NCBI RefSeq assembly: GCF_013623775.1
Contig: NZ_JABFAM010000016.1
Span: forward strand, 55,623 to 119,622
Source of the DNA: Rufibacter sp. XAAS-G3-1
GTDB taxonomy: Bacteria; Bacteroidota; Bacteroidia; Cytophagales; Hymenobacteraceae
Reading direction: 5' to 3'
Length of the DNA: 64,000 bases
Positions 27,640 to 36,755 of this stretch are shown here, one piece after another. The first letter of the stretch is position 1; every line of letters starts with the position of its first letter. The position numbers and the translations under genes were made by a program. The notes beneath the pieces were generated by a model that was given only the letters and a program-made list of their open reading frames with translations, was not told where the DNA came from and made no database searches.

Positions 27640-28413
27640 ATGGTAATGACCGACATGCTGAGTAATGTCTTAAGTTGGACGTACCAGCGCATGCAGTACT
27701 TGAATAAAAAAGTAGAGGTTCAGGCATCCTATAATTCTTTACTTCAAACCTTAGTCGAAGCTGAACAACAGCGGCATATTGCTGAATTGAAAGCTTTGCA
27801 ATTAGAAAAAGAATTGCAAGTCCAACGTGAAAAGTTGGGGCGAGACTTACATGATGGTTTTGGTTCCCAACTCACGCATCTTATTTCCAGATTAGAATTA
27901 CTTGCCTACCATAAGTTGCCTGATTCTGGTCAACTTCTCCGCTTAAGTGAGTTCACCCGTGAGATGAATAATACACTGCGTGAAACCATCTGGCTGCTGG
28001 ATCAGAAAGAGATCACTTTGGAGGCATTGGGGGCACGTTTGCATGGGCTGCTACTTAAAGTTTGGGAAGATCGTGAGATGCCTGTTCTAAATTGGCAATT
28101 ACTAAATGCAGACGAAAACCCAATATTGATGCCTTTAATGGCAATGCACCTTTTGCGTATTTCTCAAGAAGCAACAAACAATGCATTGAAATATGCCGGT
28201 TCCACGCAGGTAGTAGTGACATTAGAGGTCTGCCAAACCAATATTTCCCTTACCATTACTGATAACGGCCATGGTTTAGGGCCCGAAGCTGCTATAAACG
28301 GCTTTGGGCTCAGTAACATGCGGAAGCGTGCCGAGGAAGTACAAGGCACATTTTTACTAGACTCTGATACTTCAGGTACCCGCATTAAGGTGATGCTCCC
28401 TCTAAATGCTTAA
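27640..28413 (+). CDS. Histidine kinase without sensor domain (NarX/DegS-type, HisKA_3)
   Basis: Only 257 residues. The first 60 form a coiled coil (VEAEQQRHIAELKALQLEKE) with no membrane segment or sensor domain; a stop codon lies in frame 12 nt upstream of the ATG, so the N-terminus is not missing by start choice. The dimerisation/phosphoacceptor region has His71 in EKLGRDLHDGFGSQLTHL, the HisKA_3 signature. The ATPase domain shows the N-box RISQEATNNALKYA and the G-boxes ITDNGHGLG and GFGLSNMRKRA. It should phosphorylate the NarL-type regulator encoded 83 nt downstream. The signal must come from a separate protein; such truncated kinases in Bacteroidota often descend from TPR or Y_Y_Y-domain kinases. 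Confidence 0.9.
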   Translation: MVMTDMLSNVLSWTYQRMQYLNKKVEVQASYNSLLQTLVEAEQQRHIAELKALQLEKELQVQREKLGRDLHDGFGSQLTHLISRLELLAYHKLPDSGQLLRLSEFTREMNNTLRETIWLLDQKEITLEALGARLHGLLLKVWEDREMPVLNWQLLNADENPILMPLMAMHLLRISQEATNNALKYAGSTQVVVTLEVCQTNISLTITDNGHGLGPEAAINGFGLSNMRKRAEEVQGTFLLDSDTSGTRIKVMLPLNA

Positions 28414-28496
28414 AAATACGTCATTTGCCGTATTTACAAGCTGCTTTTCGCTCTGTACCTTTCATCTATAAAGCAAATCCTATTTTTCTATTTTGG

Positions 28497-29141
28497 ATGC
28501 AAAAGATAACTGTCGGAATTGTGGAAGACAATGCCCAACTGAGCCAAGATATCCGGGAGAAGCTGGCATTAAGCGAAGAAGTAGAAGTATTGTTTGAGGC
28601 GCCAAATGGGGAGGTTTTACTGCAATATTTAGCGACGTGTAAGATACCAGAAGTATTGTTAATGGATGTGCAAATGCCTCTGATGAATGGAATTGAAGCG
28701 ACGAGGCAGGTAAAGCAGAAGTATCCAGACCTGAAAATTGTGATGCTCACGGTAATGGACGACGAACAAAAGCTTTTTGAATCCTTGCAAGCCGGAGCAT
28801 CAGGCTATTTGCTCAAAGATGCGAAACCACACCAATTACTCAATGCAATTTATGATGTAGTGGAAGGAGGATTGCCGCTTTCACCTACACTGGCAGGTTG
28901 GGTTCTAGGATACTTGAAAGGTGATAAAATAATTCCAAAGCCACAGATTACAGGATTAGATGTTTTAAGTAAGCGGGAAAAAGAAGTACTGGAATGCTTA
29001 AAAAGAGGAATGGCTGTAAAGCAAATTTCCGAAGAACTATTTATTGCTAATAAAACTGTACGGAAACATCTGGAGCATATCTATGAAAAGTTGCAGGTGC
29101 ACTCTGCTAATGCCGCTATAGTTAAAGGAATGGGTGAGTAA
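28497..29141 (+). CDS. NarL/FixJ-family response regulator
   Basis: With ATG 28497 the protein has 214 residues (an in-frame start at 28425 adds a non-conserved leader). The receiver domain (2-120) has the acidic pair in GIVEDNAQL, phosphoacceptor Asp57 in VLLMDVQMPLMNGIE and the conserved Lys in GYLLKDAKP. The LuxR-type helix-turn-helix (about 150-210) reads LSKREKEVLECLKRGMAVKQ then ISEELFIANKTVRKHLEHI. It pairs with the kinase just upstream. Its targets are unknown; the next genes downstream are obvious candidates. Confidence 0.94.
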   Translation: MQKITVGIVEDNAQLSQDIREKLALSEEVEVLFEAPNGEVLLQYLATCKIPEVLLMDVQMPLMNGIEATRQVKQKYPDLKIVMLTVMDDEQKLFESLQAGASGYLLKDAKPHQLLNAIYDVVEGGLPLSPTLAGWVLGYLKGDKIIPKPQITGLDVLSKREKEVLECLKRGMAVKQISEELFIANKTVRKHLEHIYEKLQVHSANAAIVKGMGE

Positions 29142-29189
29142 TTGTTGAGCATATAAGAGGGACATAGAGTGTTTATGATAACTAACTAG

Positions 29190-29355
29190 GAACCTGTATA
29201 GAGTTTTTAATTTTCACCTAGCTCAAATGATATCACTGACGCAGGCGTCAACTTATGCCCACTTTTTTAGGCTGTTTTTTGGAATACAGCTTAGAAACAG
29301 AAGTTTGATTACCCACTAAGTCATAAGCGGACGCTTGCGACAGTGATGAAATTTT
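29190..29355 (-). repeat. Repeat family A, copy 4 (inverted, right end degraded)
   Basis: It begins GAACCTGTATAGAGTTTTTA and contains TTTTTTAGGCTGTTTTTTGG and CGGACGCTTGCGACAGTG. The far terminus is not clearly preserved. Confidence 0.65.
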
Positions 29356-29471
29356 AGTATTTATTACTCATATATGAATAAATTTTTAGAGTTTAATCTA
29401 GAATCCCATTACTAGTGATTAAAATAAATGAGGTGTTATCAAATGCTTTAACGTTTTTTAAATATAAAATT

Positions 29472-30527
29472 ATGCCTGCTTTTCAAATGCTTGATGTAGC
29501 CATTGGAATGGTATTCATCTATATGCTATTAAGCTTAATCTGCTCTGCCATCAATGAGATAATAGAAGCATGGTTGAAACTGAGGGCAGTTGACCTTGAG
29601 CAAGGGATAAGGGAGTTATTACAAGAACAAAGCGGCACGTCTGTCATCACAGAAAAACTTTATAAACATCCTCTGCTATTTGGGTTATATAGAAGTGCAT
29701 ATGACCCATCAAAAATTGGAAAAGACAATAGATATAGGTGGGGTTCTGATTTGCCCTCCTACATTCCGGCCAGGAATTTCGCACTTGCCCTTATGGATGT
29801 AGTTCTGCCTGCTACAGCAACTACCGCCAGTGGTTCCACAAGTGCCACCGCTGCTCCAATAGATGCTGCAGGAGCACCTTTGCCCTTGCCCAACCCTCTG
29901 CAGCCTTTGCGAAATGCTGTTAGTACAAGTGCGGCTCTCACGGGTAATACGAAAATACAAGATGCTTTGTATAGCTTGATTGATGCAGCCGGAAATGATG
30001 CTGCCAAGGCAAGGGAAAACATAGAAAATTGGTTTAATAGTTCTATGGATCGGGTGTCTGGCTGGTACAAACGACGAATACAAAAGTTTCTACTCGTTTT
30101 AGGTTTTGTATTGGCAGGCGCAGTGAACGCCGATTCCTTCGCCATTTTTAAAAGCCTTGTTGATGATCCACCTCTAAGAAATGCCATAGTTTCTGCTGCT
30201 GCCCAAGCACCTCACCCTTCAGATAATTCACAAACGCCACAACTCAGGTTACAAGAGGCTGAAGCTGCCCTTGTGAAATTCAAATTGCCTATAGGTTGGG
30301 ACTGGAAATCAGAACTCAATCCTACTGGTGTGTCAAACTTCCGTGCCTTACCACCTTGGGGGGTAAGTTGGGCCTTTAAAGTGTTAGGCTGGCTAATTAC
30401 CGGATTGGCAATTTCATTAGGTGCGCCCTTCTGGTTCGATCTGTTAAATAAAGTAATGGTGATACGCTCAACGGTTAAGCCACATGAGAAAAGCCAAGAA
30501 GAATCTTCGGAGGATAGACAGAGATGA
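29472..30527 (+). CDS. Inner-membrane protein of unknown function with a GAPFWFDLL motif
   Basis: From ATG 29472 (an in-frame GTG at 29415 is possible) the protein has 351 residues. There are three hydrophobic stretches: near the N-terminus (AIGMVFIYMLLSLICSAINEII), in the middle (FLLVLGFVLAGAVNADSFAI), and at the C-terminus (VLGWLITGLAISLGAPFWFD). Between the first two lies a soluble part with a Gly/Ala/Thr/Pro-rich linker (about residues 110-165). The last transmembrane segment ends in GAPFWFDLLNKVMVIRST, a motif I recall from uncharacterised bacterial membrane proteins, but I cannot name a function. It opens the gene group that leads to the patatin gene, and GC content is lower than in the flanking regions. 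Confidence 0.85.
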   Translation: MPAFQMLDVAIGMVFIYMLLSLICSAINEIIEAWLKLRAVDLEQGIRELLQEQSGTSVITEKLYKHPLLFGLYRSAYDPSKIGKDNRYRWGSDLPSYIPARNFALALMDVVLPATATTASGSTSATAAPIDAAGAPLPLPNPLQPLRNAVSTSAALTGNTKIQDALYSLIDAAGNDAAKARENIENWFNSSMDRVSGWYKRRIQKFLLVLGFVLAGAVNADSFAIFKSLVDDPPLRNAIVSAAAQAPHPSDNSQTPQLRLQEAEAALVKFKLPIGWDWKSELNPTGVSNFRALPPWGVSWAFKVLGWLITGLAISLGAPFWFDLLNKVMVIRSTVKPHEKSQEESSEDRQR

Positions 30528-30596
30528 ATTATGTTAATTATTGATCATATTTCAAGAGTAGTGAACATAATTACTGGGTAGAAATACCTTCTGTTA

Positions 30597-30642
30597 TTTT
30601 GTCATCCTGAAAGGATCTTGTGGGCGAACTAGAAAGGCTTTT
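30597..30642 (+). repeat. Repeat family D, half copy
   Basis: TTTTGTCATCCTGAAAGGAT followed by CTTGTGGGCGAACTAGAAAGG closely matches the reverse complement of the right half of the element at 53586. Confidence 0.6.
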
Positions 30643-30665
30643 AAGAAAAGTAATTACCGGTCGCT

Positions 30666-30702
30666 AACCATCTCCTTTCATGGTTACAGAAAGGAGATGG
30701 TT
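30666..30702 (+). terminator. Hairpin between the membrane protein gene and the next gene
   Basis: AACCATCTCCTTT pairs with AAAGGAGATGGTT around an 11-nt loop. Its T-run is weak. It may separate 29472-30527 from the genes starting at 30770, or be only an attenuator. Confidence 0.5.
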
Positions 30703-30769
30703 TAAACTAGTTTAGTCCTGCTACTTACATGAAGTTAGCTTAATTTTTAAACATTATAAATTAGAAAAT

Positions 30770-31153
30770 ATGATAAGGGATTACTTCTATTTCAATTTAA
30801 TGTCAGTAGTTGATGACGATGAAGATGTTGACTTTAAAGTTGAGTTTATCTCTAATGGAAACACAGGAAAGACAAGTATTAATGTTCCTGGACCTAATGA
30901 CTCTATAATACACGATCAAGGTGTTAAGTTTATAGGGAAAGGGAGGGATTTACGCAATGGAACTACTGTAGTTGTTTCCAGAATTAGAAATCCACTTCCT
31001 ATTGAGGAGGAGGATACAATAAAAGTTTATTTTTATATAAATAACCACTTATTAGCACAGGCAGATAATCCTGATGTTATTCCGCACAGTAATCATAAGT
31101 CTGAGACAGACGTTTCTGATATTCATTTGTTTATTAAATTTCCGGCTATATGA
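30770..31153 (+). CDS. Small soluble protein of unknown function, coupled to the next gene
   Basis: A 127-residue acidic protein with no signal peptide or membrane segment (MIRDYFYFNLMSVVDDDEDVD). Alternating hydrophobic and polar residues (VDFKVEFISNG, TTVVVSRIRN, TIKVYFYINNHLL) suggest an all-beta fold. I recognise no family. Its stop codon overlaps the start of the following gene (ATGA at 31150), so the two are translationally coupled and probably act together. It is AT-rich, like its downstream neighbours. Confidence 0.75.
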   Translation: MIRDYFYFNLMSVVDDDEDVDFKVEFISNGNTGKTSINVPGPNDSIIHDQGVKFIGKGRDLRNGTTVVVSRIRNPLPIEEEDTIKVYFYINNHLLAQADNPDVIPHSNHKSETDVSDIHLFIKFPAI

Positions 31154-32472
31154 AAAGAGGCATAATCATTATTGTTACTCTCATTCTTAGTTCAAAATTG
31201 CACGCTCAGGAAAAACTTGACCCAATTAGTGCACCTACATCGCCTGCATCTGCTGTTTTAGGTGTGCAACCTAGTACAGTCTTAACACCTAAATCATACC
31301 GAGCATTAGAGACCGCCTTATACTCAAACTTTATAAAAGAAGGGGGGAGCGCAATAATCCCAAATGATTTTTCCTTAGAATTTACTCCTTATTGGTTCGA
31401 AGATCATAGTTTACCGTTAGAGGAGTACTTGTACCCGAAAAATGCATGGGATCAAATAACCAGGACTTCTTCATTTTCTATTGCCTCTACCCAAAATTTT
31501 TTGTTTGAAGATAAATCTTCTACAAACGGATTAGCATTTGGATACCGAACAAGATTTTACCTGTCAAATAAAAAAGACCGAGATAAAATAAGTAATTACA
31601 GGAGTACACTTGGTAGAATTGATATTACTGATATCAATTTTAAGGGTGAGATAGGCCAATTGTTAGCAGGAGATGTAACAATCATTACTAAACAATCTTT
31701 TTTAGATAAGTCCAGGAGTGTTTTGTTGTTGTATGTTCAAGAAAAATTAAAATTTGATATAGATAAGACTAAAGAGTTTGTGAAGAATTTATATGATAAA
31801 ACTGGTTCACTTCCTGAATTAGATCGTGCTAATATAGGTTTGTTTTTGCAAGGATATTTTGAGTTAATAAATGCTGATGTAAGTAATATAGACGATTCAG
31901 AACTTATCTACGAAGAATTTAAAGAATATATAAAGCAGAGACAAGGATTAACCGTAGATCTTGCTTATGGGACTTTTTTAAACTTTCCGACAAATAATTT
32001 TAAATATTCTTTTGTGCCTCGTCAATCTTTATGGATTACACCTGTTTATAGATTTGGAAATGAGATTAGTTGGCTAAGGGCACTTATTGTTTTTCGATAT
32101 GAATGGTCGGACTTGAAATATTATAAGAGATACTTTCCAAGTTCTAAAGTTTACAAAAGTAATATAGATTATGGCATCGCCTTTAATGGGGATTATAAAT
32201 CTTTTTATTGGCAGTTGGAAGCAGTTGGAAGACGGAGTAATACAGAAGTGTCTATTGGAACTGATGCTAATGGAATAGATTTGTTTTCAAAAGATAAAAG
32301 TTCTGATTTTCAGTATATTGGCAAATTAGGTTACCGGATAAACGATAATATTGCCCTTACATATAGTTTGGGTAACCAGTTTAAACCTGAATTCGATCCA
32401 GAAAGTACATTAGTTGCTCTACTGACCCTGAACTTTGGTTTTGGTGGACCAACCATGGATAACTTAAAGTGA
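31150..32472 (+). CDS. Secreted, probable outer-membrane barrel-like protein of unknown function
   Basis: This 440-residue protein starts with a signal peptide (MKRGIIIIVTLILSSKLHAQ). The mature part has many amphipathic strands with aromatic residues (GLAFGYRTRFYLS, GLTVDLAYGTFLNFP, LIVFRYEWSDLKYYKRYF, SFYWQLEAVGRRS, IALTYSLGNQFKPE) and ends LVALLTLNFGFGGP, resembling outer-membrane porin-like barrels. A charged, helical-looking insertion lies at about residues 170-260. I recognise no named family. It overlaps the 127-residue gene by 4 nt and is followed after 121 nt by the patatin gene. Confidence 0.78.
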   Translation: MKRGIIIIVTLILSSKLHAQEKLDPISAPTSPASAVLGVQPSTVLTPKSYRALETALYSNFIKEGGSAIIPNDFSLEFTPYWFEDHSLPLEEYLYPKNAWDQITRTSSFSIASTQNFLFEDKSSTNGLAFGYRTRFYLSNKKDRDKISNYRSTLGRIDITDINFKGEIGQLLAGDVTIITKQSFLDKSRSVLLLYVQEKLKFDIDKTKEFVKNLYDKTGSLPELDRANIGLFLQGYFELINADVSNIDDSELIYEEFKEYIKQRQGLTVDLAYGTFLNFPTNNFKYSFVPRQSLWITPVYRFGNEISWLRALIVFRYEWSDLKYYKRYFPSSKVYKSNIDYGIAFNGDYKSFYWQLEAVGRRSNTEVSIGTDANGIDLFSKDKSSDFQYIGKLGYRINDNIALTYSLGNQFKPEFDPESTLVALLTLNFGFGGPTMDNLK

Positions 32473-32593
32473 TAGAGTTTCTTTTAGCGTATGATATAAA
32501 TTCCTTAATCATAAATTTAAAATAATTGTATCTATCCAGCTGTAGTTGCTTTGTTTTAGAACCTGTATTTCTAAACAATAAACCCTCTAAAAA

Positions 32594-35500
32594 ATGGACG
32601 CCGTAATGGATTTGACTGCTAGGGCAGTAGCGTACTTAGTTTTGATACAAGATATTATCTATGATCTTGAGGGTAATAAACAGGGTGAAGAGACTGTTTC
32701 TTTACTGGATCATAATGAAGATAGTATCTTTGAAAAGCTTGGCGCGGCATTAAAAAAATACAATGATTCAGCGCAACCAAGTAATCCTTATTTAGAACGT
32801 GCTAGTGAATTAATCTGTATAAAAGGTGAGAAGTTAGAGGGCTTAGAGATAGGTCATTTAATTTTGAAGAGATCCAAGGCATTACTGGTATGGCTTAGGG
32901 AGTACAAGTCTGGGGTAAGACAAAAGCTTTACTATTATGACGTGCGCAATGTTTCTAAAAAAGAGCTGAAGAACCAAACTTCAGAGACTTTGAAATTCCT
33001 TGACAGATACCCGGCTCCCCAGCAATGGCGCACTGCAGTAAGATCTATCCTTTATCTTACACCAGAGTCGCGCATAAGATTAGCCCAAGCTTTGAATTAT
33101 CTGCCGCTTTTGGTGGTGATAGCTAGGGATGGAGGTAATTTGTCATTACAAGATCAGAGAACACTTCAAGAAGAATGGGAAACTGATAAAGTGACCAGGA
33201 TACTTATTGAAGATGATCAAGTATTATTTAATCATTTGATAAACAAGGAGATAGCTTTGCCTTTTGATGTTGTCTTCAAACAGGAACTAGCAGAGATAGA
33301 CAAAAGCCGCAGCCATCGTAACCAGGCAAGCGGCTTGCCTAATTCAAAAATCTGTGTACCTAATGGCAAGGTTGGTGCTGGGGTAAATGAAGATAATGAT
33401 CCCTATCTTAAAGCTGCTGGTATGGGTCTGTGGGCGCTTGCCTTGTCTGGCGGCGGAATCAGGTCTGCTACTTACAATTTAGGGATCTTACAAGGTTTAG
33501 CGAAGGCAGGAATACTTTCCCGGTTTGATTACCTCTCAGTAGTATCGGGAGGTGGCTACATTGGGGCATGGCTGGCGGCTTGGATAAAAAGAGACGGCTC
33601 CCTGTTAAAAGTACAGGATAGATTAGACCCGGAAAAGTCCTCTGATCCTCGGGGCGAAGAAGTACGGCCTATCCGGTGGCTCCGCATGTTTAGCAATTAC
33701 CTGGCACCAAATGCGAGTATCATGTCCACTGATTCCTGGACGGTTGGCATGACCTGGCTGAGGAATACCCTCTTAAATCAACTCATCATTATACTGTTGT
33801 TGTGCACTGTACTTTCCACGGGCTATTGTTTATATCTTTATTGGCAAAACCATCTTTGGTCTGTAAACAGTAGCAATGGAGTGGTTCTGGTTATTATAAG
33901 TATATTCTTGCTGTCTGGTGCCCTTATGGCAGGCTTTGGTATGCGCGGTTATCATAACTTACTGTCATCTAAAAGAGTTGAACCTGCAAAGAGAGCCAGA
34001 TTAATAACCCTAGGGCTGTTATTCCTTAGTCTGATAACCTCTTTCCTGATAAGTAGTTGGTTTTTTGTTTATGCTACCAAATTCAATGTTAATGATATTG
34101 ATTTTGGTTTCATTTGGTCAACTTTTGCAATAAGCGCGGCAGGTCTATTACTGGTCGCCTACCTTGGCCGGTATTTTTCATGTTTGCCTAAATACAATAT
34201 CTATCAAAAGGTGGGGGCTTGGGTATTAATCGTTTCGTTTTCTGTTTTTGCGGCCCTTATTGGTTCTTTATTGCTAGGCGTAGTTTGGAAAGCAATCCTG
34301 CTTATCTATGACGCCCTTGGTACTACACTCTCCATTAGAATACCTTTTAAAGACAAAGCCGTAAATGTAAACTTTGAAGCCGAAGATTTCAGGGAAAAGT
34401 TAATTTTCATAGTGGGTACGCCCTTGGTCTTAGAAGTATTAAGCTTTACGGTTGTGTTAAGAATGGCATTTCTTGGCAAGTATTTTCCTGATGACCGCAG
34501 AGAGTGGTGGGGGCGCCTGGGTGCCTTGGTTCATAGGTTCATACTTTGCTGGCTACTGCTAAGTACTCTGGGTCTGTTCAGTGGAGAAATAATACAGTTA
34601 GGGGAAGGTTATTTGATGGTAGTGGCGGGAAGCTGGTTTGCCTTGATCGCAGTAGCGGTTCGCTTTGCTTTTAGTTCTACCACTCCAGCTCAGAAAGATT
34701 TAAATAATACGGCATCTAAAGTAAAAGATGTCATTGTGCGAATTGCTCCTTACCTGTTTATAGCGGGTATGCTAATTCTGGCTGCTGAAATAAATAAAAG
34801 GTTAATGGGCTTTTGGGGAATTAACAAGGAGCTGATGGAGAAAACAGACCTGTTCTACAGAGTTGTTGCCTTAACAGCCATGCTTGCTTTAGGTACTTTT
34901 ATTTTGTCTTGGAGAGTGGGTGTGAATGAATTCTCAATGCACCACTTTTACCGGAACAGACTTATGCGGGGCTATTTAGCCGCTACCCGGAGGCGGACTG
35001 AACGAGATAAATCATCAAATGCTTTTACTGGCTTTGACAGTAAAGATGATCTTAAATTAGCTTTGTTAACAACAGGAAAGGGATATCAAGGGCCTTATCT
35101 TATCATTAACACAACCTTGAATGCCACCCAAGTTACAGACCTGGATAGGCAAGACCGCAAGGCCGAGTCATTCGTGTTTACCCCCTTGTTCTGTGGATTT
35201 GATATCAGCCGCACCAGGTCTGTGGGTAGTTTGGCCGGTAAATCTTATGAATACGGTTTCCGCCCAACGGGGCACTTTGCTTATAAGGGAGGGCCGGGGA
35301 TTGGTACGGCAATGGCTATTTCTGGGGCGGCGGCTAACCCCAACCAAGGGTATCATTCTTCATCTGCCACCGCGTTTCTGATGACTGTCTTCAATGCCCG
35401 CCTTGGCTGGTGGATGGGGAACCCCCGGCGTAATAGATGGAAACGCTCTGATCCAAGATTTGGGCTAACGTATCTCATCTATGATCTGTTAGGCAAAACC

Positions 35501-35983
35501 GATACGAAAAGAGATTATGTCTGTCTTTCAGATGGCGGTCATTTTGATAATATGGGTTTATACGAGCTGATTAGGCGCCGGGTGACCTTTATTGTCTTAG
35601 GAGACGGGGAGCAGGACAGCAACTTTGCCTGTGAAGGACTGGCGAATGCCATTCGTAGATGCCGAATTGACTTTGGCGTGGAGATCGTCATTGATGTTGC
35701 TGCAATCACGGAAAGAGATGATAAGACCCAACGCTCAACCCGTCATTATTCTGTAGGGAATATCTGGTACCCGGAAGATCCTGCCGACAAACCTTCTGGT
35801 AAACTGCTGTATCTAAAAACGTCGCTCACCGGCGATGAGTCAGTTGACGTAAAGGAGTACGCCGCCGTCAACCCAAAATTCCCTCACCAGTCTACCAGTG
35901 ACCAGTTTTTCAGCGAAGCACAATTTGAAAGCTACCGTAAACTAGGATTACATGTTATTGAATCTGCGCTTCCTATAATTTGA
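32594..35983 (+). CDS. Large patatin-like phospholipase with a multi-pass membrane region
   Basis: The 1129-residue protein has a soluble N-terminal part (1-270) of unknown type. A split patatin domain follows: oxyanion-hole motif GGGIR at 286-290 (ALALSGGGIRSATYNLGILQ), nucleophile Ser318 in LSVVSGGGYIGAWL, and the second half with the catalytic Asp980 in CLSDGGHFDNMGLYELI. Between them (about 390-780) lie many hydrophobic helices, at least eight, such as LIIILLLCTVLSTGYCLYLY and VVLVIISIFLLSGALMAGF. The catalytic dyad is intact, so acyl hydrolase activity on membrane lipids is expected, with the active site held at the membrane. Typical patatins have 250-400 residues, so this is an unusual architecture. 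It closes the AT-rich gene group. Confidence 0.9.
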   Translation: MDAVMDLTARAVAYLVLIQDIIYDLEGNKQGEETVSLLDHNEDSIFEKLGAALKKYNDSAQPSNPYLERASELICIKGEKLEGLEIGHLILKRSKALLVWLREYKSGVRQKLYYYDVRNVSKKELKNQTSETLKFLDRYPAPQQWRTAVRSILYLTPESRIRLAQALNYLPLLVVIARDGGNLSLQDQRTLQEEWETDKVTRILIEDDQVLFNHLINKEIALPFDVVFKQELAEIDKSRSHRNQASGLPNSKICVPNGKVGAGVNEDNDPYLKAAGMGLWALALSGGGIRSATYNLGILQGLAKAGILSRFDYLSVVSGGGYIGAWLAAWIKRDGSLLKVQDRLDPEKSSDPRGEEVRPIRWLRMFSNYLAPNASIMSTDSWTVGMTWLRNTLLNQLIIILLLCTVLSTGYCLYLYWQNHLWSVNSSNGVVLVIISIFLLSGALMAGFGMRGYHNLLSSKRVEPAKRARLITLGLLFLSLITSFLISSWFFVYATKFNVNDIDFGFIWSTFAISAAGLLLVAYLGRYFSCLPKYNIYQKVGAWVLIVSFSVFAALIGSLLLGVVWKAILLIYDALGTTLSIRIPFKDKAVNVNFEAEDFREKLIFIVGTPLVLEVLSFTVVLRMAFLGKYFPDDRREWWGRLGALVHRFILCWLLLSTLGLFSGEIIQLGEGYLMVVAGSWFALIAVAVRFAFSSTTPAQKDLNNTASKVKDVIVRIAPYLFIAGMLILAAEINKRLMGFWGINKELMEKTDLFYRVVALTAMLALGTFILSWRVGVNEFSMHHFYRNRLMRGYLAATRRRTERDKSSNAFTGFDSKDDLKLALLTTGKGYQGPYLIINTTLNATQVTDLDRQDRKAESFVFTPLFCGFDISRTRSVGSLAGKSYEYGFRPTGHFAYKGGPGIGTAMAISGAAANPNQGYHSSSATAFLMTVFNARLGWWMGNPRRNRWKRSDPRFGLTYLIYDLLGKTDTKRDYVCLSDGGHFDNMGLYELIRRRVTFIVLGDGEQDSNFACEGLANAIRRCRIDFGVEIVIDVAAITERDDKTQRSTRHYSVGNIWYPEDPADKPSGKLLYLKTSLTGDESVDVKEYAAVNPKFPHQSTSDQFFSEAQFESYRKLGLHVIESALPII

Positions 35984-36125
35984 TTAACGTTCCGCAAAGC
36001 TGCCGGTAGTTGCCGGCGAGTCTGGAGACTTACAACTTCCTTAGTTACGAGACTTCAGTCTCACGCCAGTGAGTTGGAAACCTATAAGGTCTTGGAGATC
36101 TCACAGGTTCCCAGCTTGTTTTCCA
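35984..36125 (+). repeat. Repeat family B, copy 3 (truncated)
   Basis: It contains ACGTTCCGCAAAGCTGCCGG, CGGCGAGTCTGGAGACT, ACGAGACTTCAGTCTCACG and an imperfect AACCTATAAGGTCTTGGAG hairpin. The CCCTCTCC end is missing. Confidence 0.7.
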
Positions 36126-36227
36126 TAGAGAAAACCAGAAATGCAAAATGTCATGCACTAGCCACCACAACCCGTTTTTCGCCTAAATTCCAATAAACAG
36201 GCCAAGAACGCTGCTGAAAAATGGAGC

Positions 36228-36260
36228 AAAAAAAAGCCTCTCCCAATCGGAGAGGCTTTT
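36228..36260 (-). terminator. Terminator of the cold-shock gene
   Basis: AAAAGCCTCTCC pairs with GGAGAGGCTTTT. On the minus strand it is followed by a run of eight or more T, 26 nt after the stop codon. Confidence 0.85.
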
Positions 36261-36286
36261 CTGTACTATGTCTTTATAACTAAAGA

Positions 36287-36478
36287 CTAAGCGCGTTTTA
36301 CGTTGATGGCGTTTAGTCCTTTTCTTCCTTCTTGAAGATCATAGACTACCTCGTCGTTTTCTCTGATTTCATCTACTAATCCAGATACGTGTACGAAGTA
36401 CTCCTGATTTGAATTGTTGTCTTTGATAAAACCGAACCCTTTAGAGTCGTTGAAGAATTTTACTGTTCCTTGATTCAT
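36287..36478 (-). CDS. Cold-shock protein, CspA type
   Basis: The 63-residue protein starts MNQGTVKFFNDSKGFGFIKD at ATG 36478; an in-frame upstream extension is not family-like. Both nucleic-acid binding motifs are present: RNP1 KGFGFI and RNP2 YFVHVS. The ending KGLNAINVKRA is usual in Bacteroidota Csp proteins. It binds single-stranded RNA or DNA as an RNA chaperone or antiterminator. It is monocistronic with its own terminator. Confidence 0.95.
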   Translation of the reverse strand: MNQGTVKFFNDSKGFGFIKDNNSNQEYFVHVSGLVDEIRENDEVVYDLQEGRKGLNAINVKRA

Positions 36479-36755
36479 AATAATGATTAATATACATCTA
36501 CTACCCTCAAAGGTAAACAATAGTTCAAGGTATCCTAGAAAAAGTAAAAATTAGTTTTAAAAATCTTCAATTCTGAATTCTGGCTAGTAGAGGCTGGGGT
36601 TTGTGTTTTGAACAAAATGTAAGGCAACAATTCTTGTGTCTCTTCTTCAACTGTTCTGAATACTAATGATAAGTTATGCGAGATTCTTTGAGTCTGATAC
36701 CAGCAGCTTAGGAAGGTATATCCATCTATCGTGTGCTAAGGAAGGATTTACGTTA

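Noticed and set aside
29472..35983. CBASS-type anti-phage system
   Set aside because: Only a patatin is present. No CD-NTase, E1/E2/JAB or HORMA gene is found, so the known system is not supported.
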